This document shows, one piece after another, positions 10,105 to 22,871 of a stretch of 64,000 nt of DNA. Position 1 is the first letter of the stretch. The number at the start of each line of letters is the position of its first letter. The notes beneath the pieces are model-generated. The model saw nothing but the letters and a program-made list of their open reading frames with translations, ran no database searches and was not told the origin of the DNA. This DNA is from Argentina anserina (taxonomy: Eukaryota > Streptophyta > Magnoliopsida > Rosales > Rosaceae). A program made the translations under genes and the position numbers. Where the stretch lies: contig NC_065873.1 in assembly GCF_933775445.1 (NCBI RefSeq), forward strand, positions 17,918,001 through 17,982,000, read 5' to 3'.

Positions 10105-12978
10105 GAGATACCGGGACTACCTCCTCGAAGAGTGGTAGATTTCTGCATTGATGTAGTACCCGGTACAGCACCTGTGTCAAAGGCGCCATATAGAATGGGG
10201 CAGAATGAACTTAAGGAGTTGAAGGTGCAGATCGATGAGCTATTAGACCAAGGGTTCATTAGACCTAGTGTTTCGCCTTGGGGAGCACCTGTTTTGTTCG
10301 TAAAGAAGAAAGATGGTTCTCTGCGGTTATGTGTGGACTACAGAGAGCTGAACAAGGTGACCATCAAGAATAGGTATCCCTTACCTAGGATTGATGACTT
10401 GTTCGATCAGCTCAAAGGTGCTACAGTGTTCTCTAAGATTGATTTGAGATCCGGTTATCATCAACTCAGAGTGAAGGAAGAAGATATATTGAAGACAGCC
10501 TTCAGGACCCGGTATGGACATTATGAGTTTGTCGTCATGCCATTTGGTCTAACGAATGCACCAGCTGTCTTCATGAGTTTGATGAACCAAGTATTTAGCC
10601 CGTACTTGGATGAGTTTGTTGTGGTGTTTGTGGATGACATTCTGATATACTCCAAGACACAAGAAGAACATGTGGTGCATCTGAGAACAGTGTTGCAGAC
10701 CTTGAAGGAGGCGAGACTGTATGCCAAGCTAGAGAAGTGTGAGTTCTGGAAAGAAGAGGTCAAATTCCTTGGTCATGTTGTCTCAAAAGATGGAGTACTA
10801 GTGGACCCAGCAAAGGTAGAGGCAGTAAAGAATTGGAGTCGTCCAAAGAACCCTACAGAGATACGTAGTTTCCTCGGGTTGGCAGGTTACTACAGGAGGT
10901 TTATCGAGGGGTTTTCTAGTATCGCATCTTCATTGACCAAGTTGACCAAGAAAGATACTCCGTTTGTGTGGACGGATGCATGTGAGGAAGCATTCAACAA
11001 ACTAAAGACTAGACTGACCACAGCTCCAGTGTTGACGATTCCCTCTAGTGGTGGGGGCTATGTCATTTACAGTGATGCTTCACTCCAGGGTTTGGGTTGT
11101 GTGTTGATGCAGCATGGAGGAGTCGTTGCATATGGCTCGAGACAGTTGAAGATTCATGAGAAGAATTATCCCACACACGACCTAGAGCTTGCGGCAGTTG
11201 TATTTGCCCTGAAGATTTGGAGACATTACTTGTATGGTGAGAAATTTCAACTCTTTTCAGATCATAAGAGTTTGAAGTACTTGTTCTCACAGAAGGAGCT
11301 GAATATGAGGCAGAGGAGGTGGATGGAACTCCTCAAGGACTATGACTTCACATTAGAGTACCACCCGGGGAAGGCAAATGTGGTGGCTGATGCCTTGAGC
11401 AGAAAACCGAGAGGCGTGATAGCTTCACTTATGGTCCAGGAATGGTTCATGCTAGAAGCTGCATCAGAGTTTGATTTGGTACCATCGGGAGGAGAACCGA
11501 GGGCCTTTCTTGGTAGTGTCACGGTGCAACCCACATTGATCACGAGGATCATACAGGGTCAGGCGCAGGATAGACTCTCACGAGCTAAGTTGGCGGATCT
11601 TGTAGTTGATACGCTTGATGAGTGTCCTTCTGAGTGGAGAGTTGGACCCGATGGAGGATTGAGGTTTGGGACAAGATTGTGTGTTCCAGATTGTGATGAT
11701 CTTCGGGAGGAGGTTCTTCGTACGGCACATCGTTCACGTTATACCGTCCATCCAGGGAACACCAAAATGTACAAGGACCTATGCAGACAATTCTGGTGGA
11801 ACGGTATGAAGAAAGATGTAGCAGAGTTTGTATCGAAGTGCCTTACATGTCAGCAAGTGAAAGCAGAACATCAACGACCAGCTGGCATGTTGAAACCACT
11901 GACTATTCCTCTTTGGAAGTGGGAGCAGATATCTATGGATTTTGTGACCGGATTGCCTAGGTCGAGGAAGGGTCACGATGCCATATGGGTGATTGTCGAT
12001 CGATTGACGAAGTCGGCACATTTTCTTCCAGTGTCGATGAAGTACTCAGTGGACGTGCTTGGGAAACTATATGTGGATGAGGTAGTGAGACTTCATGGTG
12101 CTCCAGTTTCTATTGTTTCCGATAGAGATGCACGTTTCACTTCGAAGTTCTGGGGTGGTTTGCAGAAGGCGATGGGCACTACCTTGGATATGAGTACAGC
12201 TTTTCACCCTCAGACGGATGGACAGACAGAGAGGGTGAATCAGGTGATGGAAGACATGTTGAGAGCATGTGTGTTGGATTTCAAGGGTAGCTGGGAAGAT
12301 CATTTGAGATTGATTGAGTTTGCCTACAACAACAGCTACCATTCTAGCATTGGCATGGCACCGTATGAGGCACTTTATGGTAGGCCATGTCGATCTCCGA
12401 TCTGTTGGGCCGAGGTTGGTGATGAGGCACTGATGGGCCCAGAGGTGGTTCAGGAAACCACTGAGAAGATCTCGATCATTCGGGATAGAATCCGGACCGC
12501 TCAGAGTAGACAGAAGAGCTATGCAGACCTGAAGAGGAGACATGTGGAGTTTGAGATTGGTGACCATGTGTTCTTGAAAGTTTCACCTATGAGGGGTGTA
12601 GTGAGATTCGGCAAGAAGGGAAAGTTGGCACCGAGGTATGTTGGGCCTTTTGAGATACTTAAGAAAGTGGGCGAACTAGCATATCGACTAGCCTTGCCTA
12701 CTAGTATGTCGGGCGTTCACAACGTCTTCCACATTTCCATGCTGAGGAAGTATGTACCAGATGAGTCACATGTGATCGATCATAGCACCATTGAAGTGAA
12801 GGAAAATGCCACTTTTGTTGTCGAGCCGGTTCGTATCCTGGATAGATCCACTAAGAAGCTACGGAGGAGAGAAGTTGGGCTAGTCAAGGTGTTGTGGAGT
12901 CACCATGATGAGGGTGATGCATCTTGGGAGCTAGAGTCAGACATGATGACCAGATATCCACAGTTGTTTGTTGAGTGA
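10105..12978 (+). CDS. Gypsy pol: reverse transcriptase, RNase H, integrase, chromo-like tail
   Basis: The frame is the same as gag, separated only by the TAA at 10102, and stays open for about 950 codons. Counting from 10132: RT with FVDD at 166-169, RNase H with YSDAS near 310, an HHCC zinc-binding motif about 535-580, and an integrase core with Asp603, Asp664 and Glu700 (D-x35-E between the last two). The C-terminal LLVKVLW-like segment ending [15 protein letters not shown] resembles the chromodomain of Tekay/Del elements, which guides insertion to chromatin. No ATG starts this part, so it depends on read-through of the TAA or on proteins from another copy. All catalytic residues I can check are present. 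Confidence 0.93.
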   Translation, partial: EIPGLPPRRVVDFCIDVVPGTAPVSKAPYRMGQNELKELKVQIDELLDQGFIRPSVSPWGAPVLFVKKKDGSLRLCVDYRELNKVTIKNRYPLPRIDDLFDQLKGATVFSKIDLRSGYHQLRVKEEDILKTAFRTRYGHYEFVVMPFGLTNAPAVFMSLMNQVFSPYLDEFVVVFVDDILIYSKTQEEHVVHLRTVLQTLKEARLYAKLEKCEFWKEEVKFLGHVVSKDGVLVDPAKVEAVKNWSRPKNPTEIRSFLGLAGYYRRFIEGFSSIASSLTKLTKKDTPFVWTDACEEAFNKLKTRLTTAPVLTIPSSGGGYVIYSDASLQGLGCVLMQHGGVVAYGSRQLKIHEKNYPTHDLELAAVVFALKIWRHYLYGEKFQLFSDHKSLKYLFSQKELNMRQRRWMELLKDYDFTLEYHPGKANVVADALSRKPRGVIASLMVQEWFMLEAASEFDLVPSGGEPRAFLGSVTVQPTLITRIIQGQAQDRLSRAKLADLVVDTLDECPSEWRVGPDGGLRFGTRLCVPDCDDLREEVLRTAHRSRYTVHPGNTKMYKDLCRQFWWNGMKKDVAEFVSKCLTCQQVKAEHQRPAGMLKPLTIPLWKWEQISMDFVTGLPRSRKGHDAIWVIVDRLTKSAHFLPVSMKYSVDVLGKLYVDEVVRLHGAPVSIVSDRDARFTSKFWGGLQKAMGTTLDMSTAFHPQTDGQTERVNQVMEDMLRACVLDFKGSWEDHLRLIEFAYNNSYHSSIGMAPYEALYGRPCRSPICWAEVGDEALMGPEVVQETTEKISIIRDRIRTAQSRQKSYADLKRRHVEFEIGDHVFLKVSPMRGVVRFGKKGKLAPRYVGPFEILKKVGELAYRLALPTSMSGVHNVFHISMLRKYVPDESHVIDHSTIEVKENATFVVEPVRILDRSTKKLRRREVGLVKVLWSHHDEGDASWELESDMMTRYPQLFVE

Positions 12979-13018
12979 GCTTGAATTTCGGGACGAAATT
13001 CCTTTAAAGGGGGTAGAT

Positions 13019-16000
13019 TGTAATAACCCTCGTTTTCAAACAATATTTGAAATTGAATTTAATTTTATTAAGTTGTGAAATTTAATTAGAATGGATGTGA
13101 TTGGTTACGACGTTATGAAACGAGAAACGGATACGTTATCGGAACGTTTAATTCGAAAAAACGTTACGTTTCCGAACGTTTATATCGATTTTTAATCCGT
13201 TGCTCGGTTTCAAAAACTTTCTTCACGGAAGTGGTAGAGCTCGTCGATACGAGTTCGTGAGTATGTGACACGTTCGAAACGGACATCGTACGTAAAAGTT
13301 ATTAACGTCGGAAGTTAGTTTCCGATTTGGAAACTAGTATAAATAGAACATTTATGAGATTAGGGTTTCCATAATTGGAAACCCCTCATTCGGCCCGCCT
13401 CCCTTCTCTCTCTCCCTCTCTCGCTCTCTCTCACTCACCCCGAGCCCTCCCTCTCTCCGAAAATCTTCTCACCGATCTGCCTCCTTCCGAGGCACCGTGA
13501 AGTACACCGCCCAGCCTAGCATCACCGCAAGGACTCCCTCAGCCACCCTCGAGCTCGCCACACCTCCCCGCGCCGGCGTGAGTCCCTCCGCGCTCCAACC
13601 CGAGGCCTCAAACTTCATCGCCGCCATCGCACCACACCGACAACGCGAGGACACGAAGGGAGCATCACGACGCCGAATCCTCGCCTTGGAGCTCTCTGCC
13701 ATCGATCCAAGGGCAAAACCGCACGATCTCAGTCCTCCCCAAGGATTTGAAATCCATCGGCGATTCAAGCCTTTCCGAGGCCAAATCGGAGGGTCTAGCT
13801 TCGAATTAAGGTATGGTGTGGTTGTATTTGATGGTTGTTTGTGATTGTAAATGAATTGGGATCGATTTGTGAGGATCAGAGGTGTTGGAGGAGGAGAGGG
13901 TTACCGCCGTGTAGTAGTGGCGCGTGGGGGAGCGTGGAAGGTGCAGGAGAGGATCTGCCACCGTAGGAAGGAGGAGGAAGAGATGAGGGATAGATTTGAG
14001 GTAGCGGTGGCGTGCTACGCGCCGTGGTTAGCCTCGGCGCGTGGGCCCCACGCGCGGCCGGCCGGAGGTGGCGCGTGTGCCACACGCGCCGCCGTGTGGC
14101 GGCGGTGTAATTAGTTTTGACTGAAAGGGTATTTTGGTAATTTACTGTGTAACGGTAAATGTAAATTTTATTTACGTATGGTAAATGTAATTAAGTTTTA
14201 CCTACGGTAAATGTAATTATAAATTACTTTCAGTAAATGTAAAAAGTAATTTGTAAAAGGGTAAATTAGTAAATTTTATTTACTGAATTTGTATTTACAT
14301 TTAAATAGTACGTATACGTACAGAAATACGTATTAATATTTATACGTACAGAAATACGTATTAGTATTTATACGTACAGAAATACGTATATAAATATTTA
14401 TACGTACAGAAATACGTATTAATATTTATACGTATAGAAATACGTATTAATATTTATACGTACAGAAATACGTATATAGTATTTATACGTACAGAAATAC
14501 GTATTAATATTTATACGTACAGAAATACGTATATAATATTTATACGTACTGAAATACGTATTAATCGTATATTTGCACAGTAACCGTGAATAGTGAACTG
14601 TGAACAGTAACTTCGTATAAACCAAAATTGTTGAACAGTAGCCGTTTATTACTGTTTTGGCATTTAAAGGTTTACGAAACGATTCTAAATGCTTGTCTTA
14701 TCTCTTTAAGGTGATCGCTAAATCGAGGAAAGGGATTATTATCGGAAATTGAGGAATTACGCTCAAGTCAATAAGGTGAGTAAAATCTCACTGAATTTAC
14801 GAATCTACCCTTATGGTGATTCAACATTTTGCAAGTGTGTTTATCAATTGAATTATAACATGTATATAATTTAGTGGACTACATATATATAGTATAATGG
14901 TAATAGGTACATAATATATATATATAGTTCATTAAATTACGTACTGTTATTAATGCATTAAAAATAGTCATTTCAGTGACGGAAAATTGAGCATGAGTAT
15001 GTGAGAATATTGTACGTATTTCTTCAGGTGTTTGTGAAACATGACATGTATAGGATATAGTGGACTATGTATATATTGTATAAATGGTAATAAATACGAA
15101 TATATATAGTTTGCTATATAATATACTGTTATGATTTTTTTTATTGTGGTGATATCGTGAAAGTTTTAAAGCGTACAATATGATGAGTGATTATTGTACA
15201 TGATTTTATCACGGAGAATGTAATAAAATTGTGATTTGTCTTCGGACGTGATGTGTGGTACAATATGATGTGTGATTATTGTACGTGTTTTTAACATTGT
15301 GATTGTTAAAATGTGAATTGTCTTCGGACCTGATTTTTGGTACAATATGATGTGAGATTATTGTACGTGTTTGGCAAGTCGAAACCTAGCCTTTGGCCGG
15401 GCGAAAGTTACAATACAGTTAGAGCTCTAGTCTGTCTGCCTTAGTACTGCATGTGAGGTAACGGGTGGTTATCTGCTCATGGGTACTCGGTGTATCTTGG
15501 ATGTTGGGTAGCGGGTGGCTATCCAATATCAACGGTGTATTACGAGAGGGGTAACAGATGTGTACCAGCGTTCTTGGTACCCGTATTATAAATGCATTGG
15601 GTAACCAGAAGGGTTACTTAATTTCCTCATGAGCTTTTTATTTCATATTTCTTTGGGTCAACCAGATGGGCTGACCATTGGCTCATGGGGGCATTTATAT
15701 TTGTTGTTTTGAGATCTTTCGTATATTTTGATATGCGAACTGTATTGTGATTTTACTCATACGAGCTATAAGCTTACCGGGTTTGTGTTTACAATCCCGG
15801 TGCACCAATTCGATGGTGTAGGGGATAACTCTGCAGGTGTTGATTAGTGGAGGTTGAGTGACGACTACATAGGCTCGAAGTCGTTCGGATCCTACTTGTG
15901 GTGAGATTTTAGCATGGATTCGTGTGTGAGGATTTGTGTATTTTCATTTGTGAGATTTGTGAGTGATTTGTGAGAATTATTACATTTCCATTTGTGTATG

Positions 16001-16161
16001 GATTATAATTTGGGTTGTAATAATTGGTTGTCTGAGTTGTATTGAGATCTCAGAATTGATCCGCTGTTACACTTAAATGATTTCGATTTTATTGAGATTA
16101 TTTTGTGTTTAACGACTTTAGAATTTTGAGTTTTTAAGCTCGAAATTTTGGGGTTGTTACA
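13019..16161 (+). repeat. 3' LTR of the Gypsy element
   Basis: 3,143 bp and nearly identical to the 5' LTR at constant offset 7,947. Differences I noticed: near 5350/13297 (G to A), 6006/13953 (G to A), 7468/15415 (G to A) and about 7785/15732 (A to G). The tandem array is at 14309-14567 and the hairpin triplication at 15173-15370. It ends TTGTTACA directly before the ATGTG target duplication. Confidence 0.95.
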
Positions 16162-16565
16162 ATGTGATTATGGTTGTTGTGTCTTTGACATTCTCAGAAT
16201 TGACTCTCCCATGTTCTGCTGAGACATATGGGAAATGGCACGTTCATGTCGTCAATGGACTGAGCTCCGGTAGAATTCTCTTTGTCCATTGCAAGTCTAA
16301 AGATGATGATCTCGGCATCCATAATCTTGCAGCCGGTACCGAAACCAATTGGAGTTTCAAGGAAAACTTCTTCGGAACAACACTTTTCTGGTGTTACCTG
16401 CGCACAGACCGCGAAGAGTACACCAGTTTCGATGTGTTCTGGGAAGAGCGTGATCACAAATGGCTTCAGACGAGGTGCAACTGGAAAGATTGCATATGGA
16501 CTGCAAGAGACGACGGGGTTTACATAAAGAACATTCTTAACAACAGTGATGAGCTCATTCATTAA
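16162..16565 (+). pseudogene. SPH: Remainder of the SPH gene split by the Gypsy element
   Basis: After the target duplication (16162-16166) the frame continues from 16167 with the hydrophobic core of a signal peptide and an S1-type domain (WHVHVVNGL, HCKSKDDDLGIHNL, CNWKDCIW, RDDGVYIK) to a stop at 16563-16565. With the eight codons at 5048-5071 the original protein had about 140 residues and no other lesion. The in-frame ATG at 16170 could start a shortened protein keeping much of the hydrophobic core, but its promoter is now 11 kb away; transcription could come from the 3' LTR. The domain itself looks conserved, fitting a very recent insertion. It is shorter at the C-terminus (ends DELIH) than copies ending HPWE or HPWQ. 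Confidence 0.88.
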
Positions 16566-17626
16566 TGGGGAACTCACTGGTAATTCGATTTAATCTTTTA
16601 GGTAAGCTATAAAGCTTAGTCTTTGTTATCAACAAGAATGTAATCTGAAATAATGGCCGCAATATTGCTCTTCATTGTGTGGCGCTCAAACGAATGTTTA
16701 TTACTTTCATAAAATAATTGAATAAAATGTCAAATTTCGATTCCCCAGCCATCTGCAAACAAACCAATATGCAATGTCCATTTTCAGAATCATATTATAA
16801 ACACTTCTAAATTGGTGAAGATAACTTATAGATAGTTAACATGTCAAGAGTCCAATAATTAATCATTTTCAAGAAATTAGTTTAGATGAGTAATTATTAC
16901 TCCTTCAATTCGATATATTATAAATTGCATGAACAAAAACTTTTGTTTGGTCTTAGAATCAATAACACAACAACGCCACTCATGCCCTACCGTATGTCCG
17001 TATCGATCAAACTTGACGAGTTTAACGTTCTTGATGTCGTTCTGTTTGAATAGTTCATGTGGATGTGTCGGGAAGTTAATTAGTTACGTACTCGGCACCT
17101 ATGCATGTGTACACCACATCGGAGTGCGATCGGACTGTATGTGTTTGGGTTTGTGATTATTGATATTCAAGACACCGTACCCATGTTTTAAATAAGAAAA
17201 TGTAGGCGTCAACTACTATAAATCATTTGTATCAGAAAATAAAGCCTGCTAGAAATCGTAAACGTATATATATAGTGAAAAAGCTTGACGTACGTTGAAC
17301 CAAAGACGAAGTAAAAATCAGAGAGCAAAAGAACAGAAACAGCTGGTATATATGTAATTTGTACAGTCGATCATTAAACTAGCTACACTAGAATCAAGCC
17401 AGAAATTAATAAAAATTATTTGCTTTTCAATGGTTTGTCAAAATTCAAAAGCATCGCCTTCAATTAATTATGTACAATTAGTTCCATCTTTACATGCAGC
17501 TAATTTATCATGCTAGATACTACATTCAATTTAGAAAAAAAAATTGAATCTCCCTTTAGCGCGCACCAGGATTTGGCTATAAAAATCAATAAGGAATAGA
17601 GTTCCAGTTCACATTAATTACAAGTC
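16566..17626 (+). other. Intergenic spacer with the promoter of the decayed SPH copy
   Basis: AT-rich, no gene seen. A TATA box TATAAAAAT (17578-17586) lies about 45 bp before the Copia insertion site. With the Copia element removed it would sit about 75 nt upstream of the ATG at 23069, the same spacing as in the other SPH copies. Confidence 0.55.
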
Positions 17627-17631
17627 AGCTA

Positions 17632-17801
17632 AGTAGAAAAGGTATATATTCACTCTGTTAATTGATATGAACAATTATAAGGTTTTTATAGAGATCTAAA
17701 CTACTGTTTATCTAGTATGAAACCAAATACATATTTGTCAATTAGTACGGCTATAGATTTGGTTGATGAGATTGTTTGTTGTTTGTTGACTCATGCTAAC
17801 A
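17632..17801 (-). repeat. 3' LTR of the Copia element
   Basis: 170 bp, same ends as the copy at 22872-23041. It differs at four positions seen by eye, such as ACAATTATAAGG for ACAATTACAAGG and GGTTGATGAG for GGTTGGTGAG. Confidence 0.92.
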
Positions 17802-17808
17802 CTCCCCC

Positions 17809-19542
17809 TCAAGTTGGTGCATACATATCGACCATGCCCAACTTGCTAAGTGAGTCATAAAAAACCTTCTTAGATACTCCTTTTGTGAGTATATCTGCAA
17901 GTTGCTCTTCTGAATGAACAAAAGGAAAGCTAATGATTTTAGCATCTAGCTTCTCCTTTATAAAGTGACGATCAACCTCCACATGCTTTGTACGATCATG
18001 TTGTACATGATTATGTGAAATATCAACAGCTGCCTTGTTGTCACAGTACAACTGCATAACATTCTTAGGCTTAACACCCAAATCTTGTAGCAAATTTCTA
18101 AGCCATAACAACTCGCATACTCCCTGAGCCATACCTCTGTATTCTGCTTCAGCACTAGATCGAGCTACCACCTTTTGTTTCTTACTCTTCCAAGTAACAA
18201 GATTACCCCCAACAAAAGTAAAGTACCCTGATGTGGACCTCCGATCTGTAATATTTCCATCACAGTCTGCATCTGTGAAACCACAAACCTCAATGGTATT
18301 GTTGTGATTAGAAAACATTACTCCTCTTCCTGGAGCTGACTTCAAATACCTCAAAATCCTCACAACAGCATCCATGTGATCCATACTGGGATTATGCATG
18401 AACTGACTTACTACACTTACTGCATACGCAAGATCTGGTCTGGTATGTGACAAATAAATCAGGCGTCCAACTAGCCTTTGATAACGAGTTTTGTCAGTAG
18501 GTACCTGATTTAGGTGCTCTGCTAATCGATGGTTTTGCTCAATAGGAGTATCAATTGGAGTGCAATCCAACATACCTGTCTCTGTTAGTAGATCAAGGAT
18601 GTACTTCCTCTGACACATATAGATACCATCACTTCTCCGGGCTACCTCAATGCCTAAGAAGTACTTGAGTGTACCTAGGTCCTTCATCTCGAATTCTGTG
18701 GCTAGCTGTTTTTGTAATCTGTCCACCTCAATAGTATCGTTACCAGTAACTACCATATCATCAACATATATAATTAGGGCTGTTACATTCTCTTGTTGAT
18801 GTTTGAGAAATAATGTGTGGTCTGAATTACTCTGTCTGTAGCCAATTTTCCTCATGAATTGTGAAAATCTTCCAAACCAAGCACGAGGAGACTGTTTAAG
18901 ACCATACAAAGACTTTCTCAACCTGCATACACAGTTATCTGGAGAAGCTGCCACATATCCAGGAGGAAGATCCATATACACTTCCTCTGTAAGTTCTCCA
19001 TGAAGGAATGCATTCTTAACATCAAATTGTCTAAGCGGCCAGTTTAAGGTAGCAGCAAAGGAGAGCAATACCCGAATAGTGTTCATCTTTGCAACAGGTG
19101 CAAAAGTCTCATCATAGTCTATGCCATATGTTTGGGTGAACCCTTTTGCTACTAGGCGTGCTTTATACCGGCTTACTGACCCATCTGGATTATGTTTTAC
19201 TGTAAACACCCAACGACATCCCACTGCCTTCTTGCCATGTGGTGGAGATACAAGCTCCCACGTATTGTTCTTATGTAATGCTTCCATCTCTTCCTCCATC
19301 GCTTTCCTCCATTTTGGATCTTCTAATGCATCCTGCACTTTGTTAGGTATTGATACAGCAGAAATTTGATTCACAAATGATTCATATGACTTAGACAATC
19401 TTTTAGTAGACATAAAATTTGCCACCAGGATACTTAGCATTAGCCTGAAGAGTAGGTTCATATTTTTTTGTTGGCTGACCCCGAGTAGACCTATTTGCCA
19501 GGATATATTGTCTACTATTAGCTTCACTAGTACTAGTCCCAA
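17809..19542 (-). pseudogene. Copia reverse transcriptase and RNase H
   Basis: About 540 codons of this frame are real pol: the RT starts near WRKAMEEEMEALHKNNTWEL, contains the YVDDM active site and ends in a Copia RNase H with FTDADCDGNITDRRSTSGY. The final residues are the usual MVDMYAPT type end close to the polypurine tract. The first 35-40 codons (19542 to about 19425) do not look like pol; the proper frame enters there from another register, so a frameshift lies near 19425. Catalytic Asp residues of RT and RNase H are in place. Confidence 0.88.
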
Positions 19543-19570
19543 TAGAATTACTAACCTCAGATAAGTGATC

Positions 19571-20295
19571 TTATGTATCAGGGGAACGTTGGTCAGGGGT
19601 ATAAATAACAGTAGGGGAGGCAGTTGTGCTCTCAGCTTCCGGTACCTGAATCTCTGGAGTGTTTATACCAGAATCATCGGGTGGTGCATGTGTAGCTGAC
19701 ACATCAGTAATCCTAACCGAATCTGGCACCATATCTCCTAGCTGACTTGTCTCCTCCTTTCCATGATACAGTTCTTCAAAATATCGAATCTCCCCGTGAA
19801 GAGCAGTATCAGAAGATGTAAAATAGCTCATGTCCTCAAAGAAAGAAACATCCATAGTGACATAATACTGTCTCGTAGGTGGATGAAAGCATCTGTACCC
19901 TTTTTGATGTCCTCTGTATCCAACGAACACACATTTAATCGCTCAGGCATCCAACTTAGACCTATGATGTTTTGGAAGATGGACAAAAGCAACACAACCG
20001 CAAACACGGGCTGGAAGATTATGAAAAGAGGGTAAGGAAACATAGGAAGCAAGCACCTCATATGGAACTCTGCCTTCAAGGACACGAGATGGAAGACGAT
20101 TAATGAGGTGAGCGGAAGTTATGACAGCATCACCCCAAAGGTATTTAGGCATATGGGCACTAAAGAGAATACACCGAGCCATATCAAGTAAATGACGATT
20201 TTTCCTTTCGGAAACTCCATTCTACTCAGGTGTGTAAGGACACGTTGTTTGATGAACAATTCCGTGTGTGTTAAAAAACTCCTGAAAGACACGAT
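19571..20295 (-). pseudogene. Copia integrase C-terminal part, broken by stops
   Basis: Two open pieces (20182-19943 and 19930-19571) lie in one frame and are separated by a TGA at 19945-19943, which looks like an Arg CGA changed at CpG. Upstream in the same frame a TAG (plus 20222-20224) replaces the usual Gln in the E-x-N-G-V-S-E-R region around the last catalytic residue of integrase. Motifs: NRLPSRVLEGRVPYEV, then FVGYRGHQKGYRCFHP, typical of Copia integrase ends. Confidence 0.85.
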
Positions 20296-22161
20296 TCACA
20301 TATTCCCCCCCCCATTATCAGAACGAAGAATTTTAATTGTGGCATTATATTGTTTTTGGACAGTGGTATAGAAGGCTTGAAAAGCTGAAAAAACCTCCTT
20401 TTTGGTTTTTAGAAGAACAATCCATGAAAGACGTGTGCAATCATCGATAAATGACACATAATACCGCATTCCCGACACAGTAGATTCTTTGGAGGGTCCC
20501 CAAACATCAGAATGAATTAATTCAAAAGGAAGAATACTTTTATTAGAAGTACTAGGGGAATAAGTAGACCGATGACTTTTGCCCAAAACACATGTTTCAC
20601 AACGAAAAACTGACTCATCCACACCAATAAACAAAGTAGGCATGGATTTTTTCATAACACTAAATGAAGGATGCCCCAAGCGACGATGCCATAACCAAAC
20701 TTCACTTAGCTTATCAGAAGTGGAGAGCAAAGCGATCCGGGACTGTGCCCCTGGTTTTTCCCCCGCATATGTCTGATCCAGATGAAACAACCTGCCCCGT
20801 AGATACCCCCGACCAATTAACTCCCCGGTGAGAAGATCCTGAAATATCACATACATCGGGAAAAATGTCACAGAGCACTTAGCTTCAGTGTTCATTTGTG
20901 GGACAGATATCAAATGATGAGATAAAGCAGGTACATATAAGACATTGTGAAGCTCTATTGTGGGAGTAATACGAACTGATCCTTTTCCTAATACGGGGAA
21001 GGCCTCACCATTAGCATTAGTAACATATGGTACTGGTGGGGGAGATAATATAGTAAAATAAGATTTGTCATAAGTCATATGATCAGACGCACCAGAATCA
21101 ATAATCCATGTATCAAAACCATCAAAGTGAGAAATATGTAAAGCCATACCAATCTTACCACGACCAGCTATTGATGCTATGGGTGTTGCTCCTCCTGCTG
21201 TATGATGATCATGTCCAACCACACCATAAATATCTGGTTCATGGACCAGTTGAATAGCTGCTTTTGCCTTAGGACGATAATTAGGCCTTTGAGGCCTAAG
21301 GTGTGGATACAACTTCCAACAGGTTGCACGAGCATGGTTTGTATCATGGCAATAAGAACAAGGAGGGCGGGGCTGGTTCCCGAAACCTGGTGGTGGTCCT
21401 CGGTGATGAAGTGGAGATGAAGTGGCCTGCTGAAGGGGTGGTGCTGAAGATCTAGCATGAATAGTAAGGCTGGAAACTTCAACTTGTGTCTGATGAAGAC
21501 TTTCCTGGTGAGATTCATCCTTACGGATATAGGTGAAAGCTGTAATTAAGCTAGGGGGTTCGGTCTGGCGGAGTAATTCCCCTTTCACACTGTTATGTTT
21601 AGTATCAAGACCTTTCAGAAAATGGTGGACTCGCTCAAGCTCTTTCTCACGTTGGTACCAAACAATATCCTCCTGATGTTTGATCATGCAAGGACGTTTC
21701 ACATCGATCTCTGCCCAAATATTTCTGAGTTTGGTGAAATATTGCGCCACCGGTTGCCCATCTTGTTGCATCGTCAAAGCGGTGCACATTAACTCATGAA
21801 CCTGTATGAAATCAGAATCATTAGTGTATAAGCCTTCAAGTGTCAGCCATATTGCCTGCGCAGTGTCACATGCCTCCACCAAATCAATTATTTCGTCATT
21901 CATAGCTTTCCACAAGACGGACATCACAAGGCCATCATCATCGTCCCATTTAGTGTAGGCAATAATATCATTTTTACTAGGAGCCTGAGTGACTCCAGTT
22001 ACATGCCCCATCTTGTGCATGCCGCGAAGATGAGCCGCCATAAGTCGCTTCCATTTACGGAAATTAGTTCCATTGAGTTTAGTACCCCCAAAGGACCCAC
22101 TGTCAGAACTCTTGACAGATACTTCAAATTTCGGAACATCAGCTTCGTCTCCAGAACCCAT
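20296..22161 (-). pseudogene. Copia gag, protease and N-terminal integrase
   Basis: ATG at 22161 (minus) opens 621 codons: a UBN2-type gag, one CCHC zinc knuckle (CSYCHDTNHARATC), an aspartic protease with DSGASDHM, the integrase zinc-binding region (WHRRLGHPS ... CETCVLGK) and the first part of the integrase core (HSDVWGPS, FIDDCTR). The frame fails at a run of nine C (plus 20305-20313): one base fewer would restore the common DNGGEY motif. This points to a one-base insertion in a homopolymer. Confidence 0.9.
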
Positions 22162-22871
22162 TGGAAAGGAAATGAAAAAAGAATCAGGATTTATGCAGCG
22201 GAAACACCAAAAAACTGATAAGAACCTGTCTTCGGTGCACGTTCACTGTCAGTGCACCTACACTGACATTAAAGAGATATGAATTCTAGGCTGGGTCGGA
22301 TCTGGTGCGGGTCGGTTTTGAAGTCGGGTCGGGTCGAAGCCGGGTCGGGTCGAATCTGGGTCGGGTCGAACCCGGGATAAATCCGGGTCGGATCGAGTGG
22401 GCCGGGCCGCACCGTTTATGGGCTGGGCCGGGTCGAGTTCGGGCCGGGTTTTAATTGAACCGGGTCGGGAGATCGATTTAGGGTTGATTTTTCTGTGATT
22501 TGGGGTTGATTTGATTTTCTGCGATTTGGAGGTGCGGCGACTGAGGAGCAGCGACTGAGGAGCGGCGTCGGAGCAGGAGCGCGGAGATAGCGACAGCGGC
22601 GCAGCGGTGACGAGAGGACGACGTCGGGGAGAGAGCGGAGCGGACGGCGTCGGGCCGAGAATCAGCGGGAGCGCTGGAGGAGTGTCGGCGACGTCGGGCT
22701 TGGCTCAGGTGAAGGGCGACGTCGGGGAGCGCCGGGGAACAGCGGTGATGGAGCGCCGGCGGTGATGGAGCGCCGGCGGGGAGCAGCTGCGAGCACGAAG
22801 GCAGTGGCCTGCCGGAAAGAAAAAACGGGAAAAATTGCCCAGAAAAACAGAGCACGGAGGCTCTGATACCA
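22162..22871 (-). other. Untranslated leader of the Copia element
   Basis: About 700 bp between the primer binding site (22859-22871) and gag. It holds a GGGTCG-rich low-complexity stretch (about 22295-22460) and a GC-rich stretch (22520-22800) with a short duplication of GGTGATGGAGCGCCGGC. No conserved protein is recognised in its open frames. Confidence 0.6.

Larger units (their letters stand above)
5072..16161 (+). mobile_element. Young Ty3/Gypsy chromovirus (Tekay-like), full length
   Basis: An 11,090-bp element with two 3,143-bp LTRs (5072-8214, 13019-16161), both TGTAATAACCC...TTGTTACA. Flanks carry a perfect 5-bp target duplication ATGTG (5067-5071, 16162-16166). A tRNA-iMet type primer binding site TGGTATCAGAGCC (8217-8229) and a polypurine tract (about 13003-13018) are present. 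Domain order gag, protease, RT, RNase H, integrase, chromo-like tail marks a chromovirus; very long LTRs fit the Tekay/Del lineage. I see about four substitutions between the LTRs, so the insertion is recent. Two in-frame stops (8623, 10102) interrupt the single gag-pol frame, so it may not move on its own. Confidence 0.96.

Noticed and set aside
22478..22855. 125-codon Ser/Pro/Arg-rich frame after the Copia primer site
   Set aside because: Low-complexity translation of the GC-rich leader, no conserved motif.
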